A stretch of 64,000 bases of DNA from Gamsiella multidivaricata (GCF_025024155.1 NW_026251737.1:186001-250000); one strand, 5' to 3'; shown: positions 22,092 through 34,878, counted from the first letter of the stretch. The notes: generated by a model from the letters alone, not told the origin. Program-made: numbers and translations.

Positions 22092-24405
22092 ATGGACCGG
22101 AGCCTGGCTGCGAGAGACAACTCGGACGTTGGTACATCCTCAATGGCTAGTCTGGTAAGATATTTTGCGTCACTGTCAGATATATTGGTCACGGCTCGGG
22201 CTCATCTTGTTACGATCCAACCCCTGCTGCCCTGCTCACCATTATCAATGGATGGAGCCCTTTTAGTCCTTTGAAATTCTAGGTGAATTGCTCGACGAAA
22301 TTGTCTTAGACGTTGTGTCTGAGGCGCATAGAGATGTCAAGAACATGCGATCGACCTGTCCAGTTTGTAAAACTAAGTATGTTTTGAAAGCCATGAGGAA
22401 GGCATACTATATATCTACATTATAAGACGATACTCATCATCTCTACTGGCGCTTTTGTTCCTCTACAATGTATGATCTAGGTGCCGAAACTACGGTATGG
22501 AAGAACCTGGAAATCAACAGCAACGTGTCCTCAATCAGCGTCCACGCTTTTTTTTTTTTTTTTTTTTGTTCAGCTGGAAGAGCGATTCATAACTGATCGG
22601 TTTATGAATATTCCACTTTTTTTGAATATACAGTGGTTCGAGCCGGTCTCGACATTTTTGGACAGAATCCTCAATCCAACAACTCCCAAACCTACGACTG
22701 TGTTCACTGCCAGCGATCGTTCCCGGCCCAGCGATATGCACCGCATCTGGAAAAATGTTTAGGACTCTCTGGCAGAGCGTCAAGTCGTGCTGCGAGTCGA
22801 AGGTATTGCTTGTTGTATGAATTGCAATCGATTCATTTGGTTTATATTCGGACATCATTTGACGAAGCGTGTTTTTCTGCGGACCAAAAAAAAAAAAAAC
22901 TAGGATAGGAGCTGCTGAGAGGGCTGGATCGGGATCTCCCTTCACACCAGTGAGTTATTCAGATGACCGCGAGGCCAGTGATTCGGATAAAGACCTCATG
23001 GAAAAGAAACGTAAGGAGTGAATTCGGGATATTTTAATTCAGGATGGCGGGAGTATAGCGAGATAAGAGACTAAACATTCACGATCTGTGTGGGCTGGTC
23101 AGGCAAGAAAAACGCTTCAGCAAGTAATGGCCACTCGTCCAACGGAAATGGCTTGAATGGATCAAATGGAGGCGATTACGGGACTCCTGGCTCTGCTAAG
23201 GTGAGCGTTGCTGGCCGTTCGAAACCTACTTGATATGGGCATTGATGTTCACTGCAGTTACTGACGAATGCGCGTCATTGTCTCGTTTTAAACTCTTTAG
23301 TCATCCTCTTCTGGTTCCATGAAGGTCAAAAAGCAGAAACGTAAGTTTATGTTCTTTTGCTCGTTAGAATATTGTATCTTCGCATTTCTCTGCAGCTCCT
23401 CTAACATGCGGATTACCTTTTTAGAAACGGATTTATCCGACTACCCTGCAAAGACACAAAAGGTACGGGCGTTATCTGACTGGTGAAGCGACTAAGCTTA
23501 CCACACCATTCCTCACATGGCGGCGGGGGACTAACAGTTTTTGTCACGCATACCAACACTTGATTGTCCGGCATCAAGTCTTCTTTGCTGGCAAAAGGTA
23601 AAGAAGAAAAAACGATGGATTTCAGAGAAGGAACTCCATGTTTATGCAATATACGCTAACCATCCTTTACATTCGTTATGATGTAGCATCTAAAGCCAGT
23701 AGCTCCACAAAGCTCAAGGGCCTAGGGCTTCACACGCCCTCGACCGTCTCTGCCACGCCCGTTGGCGAGATCTCGCTGGGGTTTCTTGATGACGAGCTTC
23801 TCCTAGCCAATGGGCGGAGTCTCCAGAATGGCGCTGGAGGCGGTGGCGGTAACAATAGTGGCAGCAATGTCAATGGTAGCAGTAACCCACAGAAGCTCTC
23901 GAGTTCGAATCCAAAGCGCGCCTCTGGAGGGGTCAGCTCATCGAAGCGTCCGCCGGGGTCCGGTTCAAGCAAAAATGGGCAAGTTTCATCGTTTTATGAG
24001 AGCTTGAGAGCTATTGGCAATCATGAGGATTCGAGCAGCAGCCATGATGACAGTAGCGACGGCGACTATCGCGACGATGCCGACGAGGAGGTTGAAAAAG
24101 ATGGTGGTGGTTCGACCCATTTATCATCCCAACTTGCTCATCCGCTTGTTCTTAGACTCAAGAAATCGTCTGCGTTCTCGGGTCATGCCTCAGATTCCCT
24201 GGACATGGACTTTATTGGTAACTGAGGAGAAACGAGACGGAGGAAAAGAAGGCGGTGAAGCAGGAGTTGTTGGACGGATGAATCATGGACAAAATGCACT
24301 GACCATGGCCCGCGCGTTATCTTATGTGACTGATCAGATATCGATGGGGACGGAGACGACGATGCCATGGAGATTCTACAGACGCCCAAGAAAAAGAAGC
24401 CTTAG
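22092..24405 (+). CDS. SGF11: SAGA deubiquitinase-module subunit Sgf11 (ATXN7L3 family)
   Basis: Proposed exons: 22092-22154, 22267-22376, 22481-22494, 22634-22802, 22904-23010, 23103-23200, 23301-23340, 23687-24217 and 24338-24405, about 399 residues. All phases agree. The N-terminal helix FEILGELLDEIVLDVVSEAH matches the segment of Sgf11 that docks on the deubiquitinase module. GLDIFGQ leads to the zinc finger CVHCQRSFPAQRYAPHLEKC, with the CX2C and HX3C ligands, then SRAASR, the family hallmark. This subunit activates the Ubp8 deubiquitinase of the SAGA co-activator, which removes ubiquitin from histone H2B. The C-terminal half is long, Ser/Gly/Asp-rich and ends in a basic tail. Exon 3 is only 14 nt; an alternative donor would extend it to 22524. 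A cryptic exon with proper splice sites lies at 23425-23462. Confidence 0.85.
22548..22567. repeat. T homopolymer, 20 nt, inside an SGF11 intron
   Basis: Uninterrupted T run within intron 3 of SGF11, about 65 nt before the acceptor. Confidence 0.85.
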
Positions 24406-24620
24406 GCGCAGCAAGAGAGTTCAGCCTCCATGAATTGCTTCTACATCTGGCAACAAAATATTGGCAACATAGACATTTCTTTTGTGTGCAAACAGCGGGC
24501 TACCAAACATCCCTGGGTGGCAACACAGAGACTAATAAAAACGAAATCTAAATGGATTCTTTGCGGAGCAAATTATTTTACTCTTTTTATTTTCTTTATT
24601 TATTCTGAGAATGCAATGCG

Positions 24621-27600
24621 TCATGATTGATCCATCAGATTCCCTGCGCCATGGCTTCTTCCTCCAGCACCAGTCTTGAACCGTTTGGATGCCCTGGCTT
24701 TGTTTCGAGAGGCGGATTTGTGCTTGCGCTTGAACTCCTGGGTCATGGTATGCCGCGTCTTTTCCCAATGCGCTGTTACCTCGTCCCTATTAGTTTATGC
24801 ATCGGATTCGTTAGTCTCCGCGAGCTCGATCATATTGTCCATGACGAGCATGGGCATTAGGCACAAAAAAAAACGCAACGGAAAAACCTACATTGTACCC
24901 GTCCGCATAAACACCTTATTTGTAGTCTTAAAGTTGGACCTGGAATCGTAGGAGCAGAAGTGATTGTTAGTTGGTCTAGCGCCCCCCATTGTGCGTTCAC
25001 AAGAAGTTTCGAAAGAGACGAATGAGTAGGTATGCACCTTTTCAGAAGCGCAGGATTATTAAAATGGAAAAAGAACATGGAACCAGTGTGCGACAGGGGC
25101 GCCCTGGTCAATGCTTCTGCACCGCTAGCAAAGATGGTCCTAGAACCTTCCGTGTATGAGGTCAAGATCTCGTCCTGCGACCGATCGTCATTCATGAATC
25201 CTGCCTGACGATCGTCCTCCACATCCCCCGATAATAATTCATTCTCTTCGTCCTCCTCCTCATCATCGCCGCCGAACAGCTTGAACGTTCCAGCGGTCGG
25301 TGCAAACAGGGACTTTAGATCGGTGGCGACTTGGAACTTGCGCGTGTTATCGAAGTCTTTCTTGGGAGCTGCTGATCCTGAGAACTCGGATGAGTCCTGG
25401 TTGTCGCCGTCGTTGTTCAGCTCATCCGCGTCAAAAGCGAACGAAAACCCTACTGAATTTTTGGCGGGCTTGGCCTCCTGAACCTGATCATCCTTCTCTT
25501 CAGCCTTATCGTCTATGGCCAGCTCATCCTCTAATTCCGCATCTTCGTCCTGCTCCTCTTCCTCCTCCTCCTCCTCCTCCTCTTCAACGTCCGACGAATC
25601 TTTTGAGGGTTGCTCAGACTCGCTCGAATCAGAGGCGCTCGCCCTGGGTTCCTGTGCGGTCGGCTCAGGCTGCTTGGGAGGGGGTGGGGGCGGAGCAGCA
25701 TCCGGGTCATACCGCACTGTCAGTCCCGTCGTGTAACCAAGACCGCCCTTTGCTTGTCTCGCAGTGTCCTCCTCCTTTTTCTTGCTCCTCACTGCCGAGT
25801 CTCCAAACATGGCGCGAAGCACATTCATAGCCTGCATCTTTTCTGCAGAGATATTGGATTCCGCCTGTCGGTCTTCGTCCAAGACAATACCTGTTGCTGC
25901 AGCGCCCGATGCTGCAAACTCTTCGGCCTTTAAACGGTCTTGATGAGCCACATAGTCTACGTCGTCCTCGGCCCGAATCCGATCGTCCAAAAAGTCCTTG
26001 GTTAGCTGGAAACGGGAGTCGCTTGTGCCGATCTTGCTCTGCATCTGAAAGAGCGCCTTTCCGCCTGGACCCTCGAACTGCTCCTTGATATTCAGACCTA
26101 TTCCGCAAACAAAATATTGTGTTAGGTGATGCAATACAGAGACAATCCAACCACTTCAAACAAGTGCCCGTAGGGCAACATGTTCTCACCTGGCTCTCCA
26201 AAGGCAGCAAATCTCGCATCGTCAGTCTCGTCGTCCGATGTGAACATCTCTTTGACGCCCTTCCTCTTCTTCCCTGCAATAGAAGAGGCCTGCTCTTCCT
26301 CATCCGATCCCGAATCTGAGTCGAATATGCTTTTTGGAGGTTTGCTCATATTAGTTTGCTTCTTTGCATGATCCGCCTCCATCTGCTCGTAGTCCTCGCT
26401 ATCATAATCGTCCGAATCTGAAAACACAACGTGTCCGGCCTTCTTGTCTCTCGAATCAATGTTGGCGAGCGTCGATGCGATCACTTGCTGCTGCTTGTCT
26501 CGTGCGGCCTCTAGCTCGGCTTCACGGGCCTCTAGGGCCTTCAGACGAGTGGTGTTTGACTCTTCTGCGAGTTTGACTTGGAGGGAAGCGCTTTTGGTAC
26601 CTTGATCTTGATCATCATCCGAGTCGAAAAGACTGCCTCCACTGGCCGATGACAATCCTTGCAGCCGTGTAATCGCCTCGATAGTGTCCTCGTCTATGCC
26701 GTCTTCGTCCTCTTCTTCTTCATCATCTTCTTCGTCGACTTCATCCTCGTCTTCACCTGCGCTCTCCATCTCCTCGTCCTGATCCTCTTCATACTCTTCT
26801 TCCTCATCCTCGTCTTCTTCCAGAAAGTCTAATGGGAATTCGTCCACTTGCGGCGCATCATCATCCTCATTGTCTCCAAACAGATCCTCTGACCGCGTGT
26901 CCCTCTGAGCTTTTGGAATGATCACTGCAGGTGTATCCAGCACAACGTCTCCAAACAAATCATCTGCTTGTGTATCCTGCAGTACGCCGAAGTCCTCCAT
27001 GTACGATTCGCCCTCTTCGTCGCCATCGATATCAGACCCGTCCAGGGACAGTGCTCGGGGGCTCATGTCGATCCCTGCAAGAATAGAGGCCATCATGGTC
27101 CGGTCATCTGACGTGTTAATCTTGTCTGTTGTAGATTTTGGTGTGAGCGTGTCATTACTTCCGCCTGCTCTTGGTGTTGTTGCCTTATCCGCGGCTGCTG
27201 CTGCTAATACCGTCGGTTTCGATCTAGAGAGGAATGGCGCTAAGGCGACTTCGGTCGAAAGATGTTTTCCTTTGGGAAGAGGTTCATCCTCGTCGATCTG
27301 GTACAGGAGCTGGTCAAGGGGCAGAGGTTTTCCTGCAGTACTGTATATTTTCTCCGCGTTATTCTTATAGTGCGATGGGTCATACGTCAGCTAGTCCATC
27401 ATGAGAACGCAAAGGCGTTGTAGGGTCAGCAAACAAAAGTTGGAAGTAGCGCAGATTATGGCACCAGAGTGGATAATGTGCACTCGCTTACTCTATCCAG
27501 TTTCATGGTAATAACAGGTCGTCCAAATCGCCCTCTCTTCCAGCCACGTTTGCCATCCATGTTCTTGTCTGTGATTAGGGACATGTCTTCAGCGTGTTTG

Positions 27601-28472
27601 ATGGGATTCCTTTTCAGTTTCTTGAAAGCCGCATCCTGCTCTTTCTTCTCCAATTTCGCCTGTGCCTCCAGATCCTCTTGCCGTCTATAATATGACCATA
27701 ACCACCAAAGAAACAAAACTTCCACGGTTAATCTCTGCGTCTCTATGCTGCCATTGTCAACGCGATCCCAAATATCGATTCGCGTATCGGTACTTTGTCT
27801 GCCAGTCCTTATTTGCCTCTTCGATCTTCAAGACGTTGCCCTTCCATTTCGCGCCGTTGAACAGGGTTACACATTTGGACCAGTCCTTTCTTGTGGTGTC
27901 AAGTGTTACATATCCGAATCCGCGACATGTCCCGTCAAGATCCTTGGCCAGATGTACATCCTTGAGCTGTCCGAACGATTTGAATCGCCCCTCCACATCC
28001 GCCGGCGTCACGTCCTTGGCAAGACCTCCGATGAATGCTCGCTGTGAGATCTTTTCTATATATCGCGATCAATATTGAAAAATGCCAGGAATATCTTAAC
28101 ATCGGATGAGGGACCGCAACAGATAAAGAACCCCGATTCCTTGCAGTTCCACATACCATTAGGATCAACAGGCGGTTTCGGCGCCTTTGGTTTCTTGACC
28201 TTTGCCGGCTTCAATGCCGCAGCCTCGTCCTCCGCAAACATTTCAGATGCTGTCGAAGCTGGTGGCGCTGCCGCGACTGATCCCGGTTGTGTTGATGCTG
28301 TACGTTGCTGTCCCACTTTCGTATCGCCTGGCGTACTTCTTAGACGTGACCCCTGTTTGTTGAGCTGACCCGGTCCTGCTGGTTTTGAGAAGGGCTTGCG
28401 AGAAGTGTCGTCCTTATGTGAGTACTCCATTTGAGGGCGAGCCACCTTTTTGAGCGCCGTTGGCTTCATCAT
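24621..28472 (-). CDS. NOL8: Nucleolar RRM protein of the NOL8/Nop8 family
   Basis: Seven minus-strand exons: 28157-28472, 27794-28055, 27492-27684, 26190-27390, 25038-26097, 24892-24939 and 24621-24786, giving 1,081 residues with all phases agreeing. An RRM at residues ~111-186 has RNP2 AFIGGL and RNP1 CRGFGYVTL, then NGAKWKGNVLKIEEA, the NOL8 signature. VITMKLDR joins LTYDPSHYK across an intron. The middle is very acidic with long Glu/Asp runs. The C-terminus has the conserved NOL8 blocks: FQVATDLKSLF, GFSFAF, SMFFFHFNNP and WEKTRHTMTQEFKRKHKSA. NOL8/Nop8 acts in the nucleolus in 60S ribosome assembly. An 85-120 residue basic/Pro N-terminal extension precedes the RRM. The gene is convergent with SGF11; their stops are 215 nt apart. 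Confidence 0.9.
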
Positions 28473-28990
28473 GAGAGGGATGTTGGTGGTCTGGAGACGG
28501 CAGTGAATGAGGAGGCCCAGCTAGCTTTGTACAAGGTTGGTATGCATGGCACCCTAAAAAAAAAAAGAAAAAAAGCAAATAAAAAACAATGCGCACAGTC
28601 ACCACCTCACTATACTATCACGTGCGACGACCCAGTTTTCTATTTTTTGCCTCGCCTTGTTGGTTGAACTTGCTTGCAAGTGAAGACTCGAAAAGAGAGT
28701 GAGGGCTTGGCCTAGCCGAGGTTCATGATCTACTCTTCCACTGGACTTACTAAGTGAAGTGGCATTTATCTCGCGCGAAACACCGGTTTACTACATCGTC
28801 TGGGGTTTGAAGCATCCAATGGTAATATCCACTAAGCCCATGCCACTTTTGACGCCACCAATTTACGTAACGTCATGACCCTGGCCTATTGAACCGGCCA
28901 CCGGTTGCAGCTTAAAAAAATAGCAGCCTTGTGCTTTTGAAGACCGTAAACGAGGGTGTTTTTATTGCACATAATAAGCTAGTATACACA
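28473..28990. other. Intergenic region upstream of NOL8
   Basis: Holds the NOL8 promoter and the 3' region of the next minus-strand gene. It is AT-rich with A runs near 28556-28586. No gene is seen. Confidence 0.65.
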
Positions 28991-31900
28991 TTAAATAAAG
29001 CAGGTCAGATCGTCCGGTCCAGTCGGCGAAAGTGGTTCGCCGAGAATGAAATGATGTTTGGCCCCGTAAAGTTGTATCGTGGCATCCGTGTTATATCCTT
29101 CCTCTCCGCTCCATTCTCCCGAAAGCCACTCTTCTTCTTTGACTGATCCCTCTATCGACTCAGTGTTCCCGTGGCCATAGGTACTCTCATCGCTGGATTC
29201 CATCTCTATCGCTGTCTTCTCGTGACAATCATGAGAGCTGTGCGTTCGGTGATAGAGTTCAGCACCGCTGCTACCGATACCTCTCTTCGTCCTTAAAGCA
29301 ATGGTATCATTGTAAATTGGCGATCGTCGGATCGAGTCTTCCGAGAGCCACCCTTCCTCCCCTGTCAACCCATCAATTGCCTCATTGTTTCCATGGTCAT
29401 CGGTACTCTCGTCGCTGGACCCCAGCGTTATCACTGTTTCCTTGCTCTGTGCTTGAGAACCACGCAACCGGTACCAATAGCCTGAGTCGGTAGTCTTGAT
29501 CCGTTTCCTTGTTCGTGTGGCAATGGGGTCTGCGTCACTTAGTACCCGTTTGCTCGGGGTTGACCGGTTGGCATCCAAGCGAGATCGCAGTCTTGATGAT
29601 GTCCTGGTTTGCCGGGTATAATGCGTGAATGTTGGTGTTAATCGTCGCCTTGAAGGCGATCTGGAGCGCAGGTGTCTGAACTGGATGTCATCGCTGTCAG
29701 TGCTATCATCCTCTGAAGTCTCTCCTTGTCCATCGAACTCGTATGAGATAACATGTTTCTTGCGTGGGGCCAATTGTCGAGGTTGAATATCATGATCGCT
29801 CTGCGCAATGACACCTGCGGGGGTATCATCCTCACTTTGACTGTCCAGCGCACTTCCGGCTTCTTCTGGGAACTCATCAGTCGTCACGTCGTCACCGCCA
29901 TCATCTGCGGAGTCGCTAGCACTGGAATCACTTATCAGTATGTATTCCTCGTCCGGTCGATTGTTTGAATGTGGCGAGTTACTGCGCAAAGATATCGACT
30001 CCAGCTCAGGATTACCATCCACCACGTCCTCCCTCGGTTCTATGAACAGGTCTCGAAGTCTGGGTGCTCTCTCGGGGGTAAGCAGTTGCTGCGATCCTTT
30101 CTCCTCAGAATCGGATTCGGACTCAAGGTCACTGTAGTTGATCGAGCGTCGACTCGCTCTCACTGGGCGCCGAACAGGGGTCATTGAACATTGGATCCGT
30201 CTCTGGACCTCGAATGGCGACGCCTCTTCGATCTGCTGGCGGTGCCTTGCGGAGGACTCTCCAGTCGAGAGCTCCTCGGTCAAGGTCTCCGACTGTTTGG
30301 GATATGACGATCGCGAGATCAATCGGCGCCGACGAGCGGTGTAGTCGTCGGATTCATAGTCATAGCTCAGGCTGAATATTTTCTGAGAGTCATGCTGTCT
30401 AACAGATGAAGTGCCGTCATCGGCGCTCTCTTCAGAACCGTCACTCAGCACCATGGATGCAATTTTGTTCGCCTTTGGAGTGCGCTGTACCCAGTCTCCT
30501 AACATTGTATCATATCGCCTACAGAATTTGCAAGAATATGAGAATAAACGTGAGTAGTCTGGTCTAGAATTCAAATTAGGAATTCGGGCTGAAATGCAGA
30601 ATGATTTGGGCTCTTACCAGCTATCGTTCGATGCGCGCTGGATTCGCCGACCTTTTACCTCGCGCAGATAACGCTCCAGACTCGACTCAGTGATATCGCA
30701 TTTGTAACCAAGCTCCCGCCGCGTTTTCTTCTCCAGAGTAACGTAGTAGTCCAGCATCCTGGTAATTAGCTTCATCGATAGTCCATATAACCCTACTGCA
30801 TCCAACATCAACGCCAAGGCATTCAGGTTCGTCAATATGCCGTATGAGTTGATAACCACATCAAAATCCTCCACCCGAACGTGGCTGGACAGTCGAGTCT
30901 CCAGTAATTGTATCCATTCCTGAGCTTTTTCATCATTTGTTATATTCGACGACTCCGTGACAGAGACATATAGCGCATGCAGGGCCAGCGCAAGGGCAGT
31001 GTCCTTGAGTACCATATTGTCCGTATCGTCAGCTCCATCACTCGCAGGGTCGTTGATATCCTTGAGCAGACATCGAGCCACGTATTCAATGACACTATCA
31101 CAGGTGATCGTCGGTATCCTTTGAAAATCTATCGATGTTTCTGTACTTTGCTCGTGCAATCGTAACGAGTCCTCGATCAGCACTGAGGTCCAGTATGACG
31201 CGCGACTCCGCTTCGACCTCATGTTCATAGACTGCAATGAATGTCCCATAATTCTTTCAAACCCTCCTTGGATAAGAATCGCTCGATGCTGCGGTTGGAT
31301 CTGCCGTATAAAGGTATAGAACGACTTATCCAAAAAAATAGCTACTTCGCCGTCCCGAGATAGAGCGGCGATCCATGCGTCCGAACTCCTGATGCGTAAT
31401 GCGACGTTGTATGCCCATTGAAGATCCAGTCGGTACATCCTATCCGCACCACCGCTCAGATGTTCAAGGAGTCGCAAGGCCTAGGAACAGAGCATTGTTG
31501 TGTTAGAAGCATAGGTTCTTACGTACAAAGATACGAAAGAGCAGCAGATGCATCAGCAGCAAGACTTACTTGCGCATTCGCCTTGTATTTGGCACAAACA
31601 CCGACAAGAGGCTCGATCAGACGCCCGACAGGCACTTGAGCGACACACAGTTCAACGATGTGCTCAAGTAACGCGAACCTATATAGTAAATGTCATATAA
31701 TGGTATGGTTAGTTGAGCAAAGGAAGCGAATAGTTAGCGCAAGCTAGATTCGGAGTACCTCTAACAATTTACCGGCGCATGTAAGGGGGCATGATGCCAT
31801 AGTATTTCTCCATAATGTCTGCGAGATTTTCGGGAAGACGAGCAATGGTTCGTCCCACCGTGAACGCACACGAATTTCTCAGAGATGCCACGCTCATGTT

Positions 31901-32533
31901 AATGACATCGGCTGCGACCGACTCTGGATCTGTGCTCAACGGCAGATCGTGGTTCTCACAAAGTGGATGCCACCAAACTTTCTCGACCACGTCCTTAAAT
32001 AGGTCCTTGAGTGACAAGCGGAAGCGCTTGACGAGGATATCACTCCCATTCTGCTGCATAATCGAGCTGATTCTGGTAGTGCCATCGCTCGTATCCAATG
32101 GCTGCCATGGCGATAACGTGGACGTCGGCCTGCGGTCAAAATGCGTTTGGGGTTGGCAGTTTGGGTTTCGCCGTGCCCTCAGGGACCTTGATTGACCATA
32201 CTTGTGCTTAATGTTCCGCGCTGGTCTATCAGAGTCACTCTCATTATCGCTACTAGCTTCTGTGGTTGGCGATGCCGCTGTATTTATCGCATTGATCGCG
32301 GAGATGTATCCAAAGGAAGGCGCGGTCTTAATGGCGAGGTGGATGGCAGCAATCTTGGCCTTAAGTGGTCGTAGCAGTCGGTGAATGCGGAGCAATTCCA
32401 GAGGGTAAAGATACCCGCGAGGCAAGGAGGGAGTATCTGCCAGCGTTGCCCAGTGCGCGGTGATGACTCCATTCTGTAACTCCTGCTCCGTTTTCTTGTC
32501 TGGGTCAAGGTCCTGCAGGGTCGGGATCCGCAT
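28991..32533 (-). CDS. Unknown protein: helical N-terminal half, acidic Ser-rich C-terminal half
   Basis: Four minus-strand exons: 31773-32533, 31570-31678, 30618-31480 and 28991-30518, total 1,086 residues; all phases agree. Residues 1-~580 look globular and alpha-helical, perhaps a helical-repeat (armadillo-like) scaffold, with blocks such as FALLEHIVELCVAQVPVGRL and LRLLEHLSGGADRMYRLDLQ. After the last junction comes WRYDTMLGDWVQRTPK, which looks like a conserved short motif. The rest is acidic and Ser/Arg-rich with many SD/SE clusters that would suit CK2 phosphorylation. Near the C-terminus two copies of a ~36-residue unit follow each other (SSDESTDDHGNNEAIDG and SSDESTYGHGNTESIEG). I cannot assign a family. 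A nuclear chromatin or repair role would fit the composition but is a guess. It shares a 154-nt promoter region with LTO1. Confidence 0.8.
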
Positions 32534-32687
32534 CGTGCACCATTGAGAAGGACGAGAGAGGACGATGTGGAGAATAGGCAGGGACGAGTCAAGAGAATTC
32601 GCCTAAACCCTATTTGTTGTTGACAAAATAAAGCAGGCTTGCAACACTCCTTCTCTACTTCCCATTCCCAGTAAAAAGCGATCAAGA
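32534..32687. promoter_or_regulatory. Bidirectional promoter between the unknown acidic protein and LTO1
   Basis: Only 154 nt separate the two divergent ATGs, so both 5' untranslated regions and core promoters must fit here. I see no clear TATA box. The right half is AT-rich with a short pyrimidine tract before the LTO1 ATG. Confidence 0.6.
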
Positions 32688-33328
32688 ATGGCTGACACTG
32701 CACAGGAATTACCCAAGGAACTCGATCTTGATGGCCTGGTCCACTTGGAGAATATGTAAGGAATCTCAAGGGCGTCGGATCAACAGCCGCAGGATTAGCC
32801 GGCGATTTGTGTTCTGATCTGATCTATTGCAAACAAGATTTTTACGCAGCACCCTGACCTAACTTGTTGATGATGCTAGGTTCGTCGAGTATGGTCGAGA
32901 GGATGGTTTGGCGGCAGGAGTGAGGAGCGGCGTAATTGAAGGAAGGGTGATGGGATGCGAAAAAGGATTCGAGCTCTCTCGCGAGGTTGGATATTATGCT
33001 GGATGTGCTCAGCTCTGGAAGGCTATCGCGCAGTTCGATCAGGAGCGCATTCCCGAGAAGTAAGTAGTGATCATATTGAAATAAGCGGTGGTTTTTCTTT
33101 ATTCGTGTTGAACTCACATATGACTATATCTGTTTGTCATTTTACAGGACTCTGAAGAAGATCAACTCGCTTCTGGACCTTATCAACTCCTTCCCGCGCC
33201 AAAACCAATTGGACGACGATGTAATTGCGCTTTTGGACAGGATTCGTGGCAAATTTAAGACAGTTGCATCCGCATTGCGGACCACTGAGCGATATGCAGA
33301 GGCACCCAAGAGCAAGATGTTTTATTAA
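32688..33328 (+). CDS. LTO1: Lto1/ORAOV1, adaptor for Fe-S delivery to the ABCE1 (Rli1) ATPase
   Basis: Three exons: 32688-32755, 32880-33059 and 33148-33328, 142 residues, usual for the family. The central GX3 repeat motif of Yae1/Lto1 proteins is clear (residues ~27-65: YGREDGLAAGVRSGVIEG, then GYYAGCAQLWKAI). It is followed by a helix LLDLINSFP and the conserved DRIRGKFKTV. In yeast, Lto1 with Yae1 links the cytosolic iron-sulphur assembly machinery to Rli1, needed for ribosome recycling and biogenesis. That complex normally needs the Lto1 C-terminal Trp; here the chain ends in KSKMFY, so the tail differs. An AATAAA lies at 33689. Confidence 0.9.
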
Positions 33329-34279
33329 CGTCGGTTGTTGTTCCAGGAATCAATACGGATGTCATCACGACCAATTTGTCGCCAGCCATGGCTTGCCTTA
33401 CTTGGTACCGAATCTCCTCATCTTTGCTGATAAGAGTACTTCTATTGCGATGCATGGGATTCTTCGACGTTAAAATGAAAATCACTACTTGCCAGTGGAG
33501 CAGCTTTGACCGCGTTGCTCGTCTTCAATGGGATCCTGGAATCTCGTCTATCCATGTCAAGTCCGTACGAATGCACATGCGTTGCGACATGGCACTTTGC
33601 AATGCAGATCGCGCAATGGCGCACAGTCCACTCTACGCTTTGTCTGCCGTCGGTATCAGTAGCAGTTCAGACCGATGTGTGCTGCTGAAATAAACTTTTT
33701 TTTTCGCCTTCGTCAATCTCCAATTGTATCAGAATCATCGAGTATGAGAGGCGACAATTACAAACTGTATCAACAATGCCTCTTGTCAAATGAGAATTCA
33801 AAAAATGGTTTGAAGCGCCGTTGCACTTTTAAAGTGCGCTTGGGCACGGCACTAATGAGGCCTTAAACCTGATCTGTACAATCGCTAGCGTTCACTCACA
33901 CGACCAAAAGATACTGAACCCTGAACCACTGAGGCTGCATTACGAACAATTATCGGCGACTGGGAATAAAAATAAAGTAGGTTTCCCACTATTGGCTATT
34001 CATAATTGCAATTTTTTGCTGTCTCTAGTCCCCAGTCTCAAGAGGAGGCAGATAATAGTAAAGCCCACGACGAAAATAATTCAATTGCAGACCTCTCTAT
34101 GAGGTGATCCATATAACGCCCAAGTGAGCAAAAGAGCGCGCGGATGTACAACCAAGTGGGTATGCACAGCCTGATAAGGAAAGGTGTAGGCCGCTGTCTC
34201 CAATGGCACCACTGAACAAATAAGTATTTTCTTTGCTGGGATGTCTTCTTACCCGTACACTGTTAAGTGATATAGAGAG

Positions 34280-34325
34280 GATATATATATATGTGTGTGT
34301 GTGAGTGTGAGTGTGTATGTGTGCG
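34280..34325. repeat. AT/TG dinucleotide-rich repeat
   Basis: A short AT run followed by TG dinucleotides interrupted by AGTG units, in non-coding DNA. Confidence 0.8.
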
Positions 34326-34796
34326 CTCGCGGTTTATGCACGAAGAGGAATTGGAGTGATTTGCCGGAGCAAGGTAAGGAAGAGGTATATTCAACGAAAT
34401 TGAAACAATATGACCGCAAATTGAGAGCCATGGCGCCAATGCACATGAACCTTTGACGTGCTTGCAAGCTGTCGCGTCTTTTTATATGAAAGAATTCTCT
34501 GAGGGGGCCTACTGTATGAGCATCAGAGGGAGAGGCGGAGTCCAGGGACAAGGTTATCCCTCTCTCCCACACACTGTTCGTTCAACAGATATCGTACCTG
34601 CACACGAACATTGTTCCGAGTGGGCGTTTGAGGGCGCAGTGGTGAGTTAATAGGGCTGAGGCAAAACAGGCGGCGACGGGGGATGGGGACACAGAGTGCT
34701 CCTGCAGCTGTGATGTGGACGTACCGTACTTGTGTACTTCATATACAATCGTATATAACCTCCCCCTGATTTGGCCCTGGTCCCTTTCACTCTCAA

Positions 34797-34878
34797 TCCT
34801 CTCTCTTCCCCTGTCTTCCCTGCCTTCCCTGTCTTCCGTCCCCTGTCTTCCGTCCCCTGTCGTCCTCTGTCCCTCATC
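34797..34878. repeat. Pyrimidine-rich minisatellite
   Basis: Almost pure C/T on the plus strand with repeated units such as TGTCTTCCGTCCCC. It lies about 300 nt upstream of the bestrophin start and could be promoter-linked polypyrimidine DNA. Confidence 0.75.

Noticed and set aside
23465..23625. A further SGF11 exon ending in CTGGCAAAAG|GTAAAG
   Set aside because: It would add a Cys/Leu-rich stretch unlike the family and cannot be joined to the next exon in frame; direct joining of exons 7 and 9 gives a natural sequence.
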